Assembly: GCF_026151205.1 (NCBI RefSeq)
Contig: NC_087079.1
Location: 7,680,635-7,744,634 of the forward strand
Length of the DNA stretch: 64,000 nucleotides
Source: Bolinopsis microptera
Taxonomy: Eukaryota > Ctenophora > Tentaculata > Lobata > Bolinopsidae
Direction of reading: 5' to 3'
The position numbers were made by a program, and so were the translations under genes. The stretch's first letter is position 1, and every line of letters starts with the position of its first letter. Below are positions 63,468 to 64,000 of the stretch, in pieces. A model generated the notes under the pieces. The model had not been told where the DNA came from. It worked only from the letters and a program-made list of their open reading frames with translations, and did no database searches.

Positions 63468-63926
63468 ATGAAACTTCTCGGCTATCTACTGACTTTGATG
63501 GTGTTAATTAACACTGCACTAGGTGACCTGAAGATAGTAAGTAATCCTGATGGTACAACTGGTCCCCCACCCTGTGCCTTGACTTGTTCCGGTGTCTCCA
63601 GATACAATGAACCTAGGTGGCAGGGTTACGATAGTGGCAAAGCGTGGAAAGACATCGATATCTCGGAATGTGGATTTGTATCTACACCAGTTTTAACTGC
63701 CACGGTCAGCAGCTCCGTGACGTCATAACACGTGACATGACGTCATGTCACGTGTTATGACGTCACGTCTGCCAGCGGGTCCGTGAAATGTCCATCTGTC
63801 TTCATAGAGTCAGGTTACATTGATAAATATGGTGTTGCTGTACAGACGGTGGAGGATGCTACTACCAGTAGATGTGACGTGTTTTGGATTGCGATTGGGT
63901 ACATCTGCTCAAGGAGAAACGATTGA
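63468..63926 (+). pseudogene. Secreted cysteine-rich protein copy 5, broken by a 66 bp palindromic insertion
   Basis: ATG 63468, MKLLGYLLTLMVLINTAL, then LKIVSNPDGTTGPPPCALTC, ISECGFVSTPVLTATVS. At 63710-63775 a 66 bp insertion adds in-frame stops (TAA at 63726). The family frame resumes in the same phase (SGSVKCPSVFIESGYI, SRCDVFWIAIGYIC) and ends at TGA 63924, with five extra residues (SRRND). The insertion is a multiple of three; it is not flanked by GT/AG that would restore the frame by splicing. Confidence 0.8.
63716..63767. repeat. Perfect 52 bp palindrome with TGACGTCA and CACGTG sites
   Basis: Each half reads CGTGACGTCATAACACGTGA then CATGAC. It holds three TGACGTCA (CRE-type) and two CACGTG (E-box) sites, symmetrically placed. 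Flanked by imperfect copies GTCAGCAGCTCCGTGA and GCCAGCGGGTCCGTGA. Confidence 0.95.
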
Positions 63927-64000
63927 CAATTCTTATGAAATTTTGGTTAAAAATTATTGAAAATTTAGTAAAATGAAGTTTTGCTCTACAATGCCTTCAA

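Noticed and set aside
63704-63775. Splicing out of the palindrome as an intron in copy 5
   Set aside because: The only GT...AG pair around it would leave the wrong frame and remove conserved codons.

Overview
The window is animal (metazoan) nuclear DNA: AT-rich, intron-rich and full of transposons, minisatellites and non-LTR retrotransposon copies. The species cannot be fixed from sequence; an invertebrate is likely. There is no bacterial-style gene organisation.

The backbone is one very large minus-strand gene for a phospholipase C-related protein of the PRIP/PLCL group. I could join 16 coding exons with canonical splice sites and consistent phases (transcribed from 54499 down to 1573; about 640 codons). 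They cover the second half of the X domain, the X-Y linker, the Y domain, a C2 domain and the PRIP-specific C-terminal region. Both ends of the gene lie outside the window or were not found. Nearly everything else lies in its introns.

Intron content, from low to high coordinates: a TIR element with an E-box cluster (about 293-899) and a run of hairpins; a 251 bp mariner-type MITE (2926-3176); large simple repeats (GGGA and GA arrays, 16, 46, 45, 15, 30 and 21 bp minisatellites); TIR element family A copy 1 (12518-15014); a cluster of six related structured-RNA candidates (20.3-26.2 kb, plus strand); family B (26671-27747); a tRNA-derived SINE; a possible decayed LTR element with strong palindromes (30.6-33.5 kb); family A copy 2 (36799-43821), split by an almost intact two-ORF LINE; an RT fragment (44.3-45.3 kb); element C (47034-51105, 8 bp target duplication) carrying two unknown ORFs and an inserted LINE; and element D (51853-53387).

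From 55.6 kb to the end, on the plus strand, lies a tandem family of five small secreted cysteine-containing proteins with an H-type-lectin-like C-terminal pattern. Only the third copy is intact. The others carry a frameshift, a lost ATG, a LINE insertion and a palindrome insertion with in-frame stops.

Three themes stand out. (1) In the PLCL gene, tandem arrays repeatedly abut or copy splice junctions. (2) The 20-26 kb cluster looks like a multicopy non-coding RNA with a TATA-type promoter and conserved GNRA/UNCG hairpins. (3) Several unrelated TIR elements share one architecture: a short element-specific motif repeated in both orientations throughout the element.
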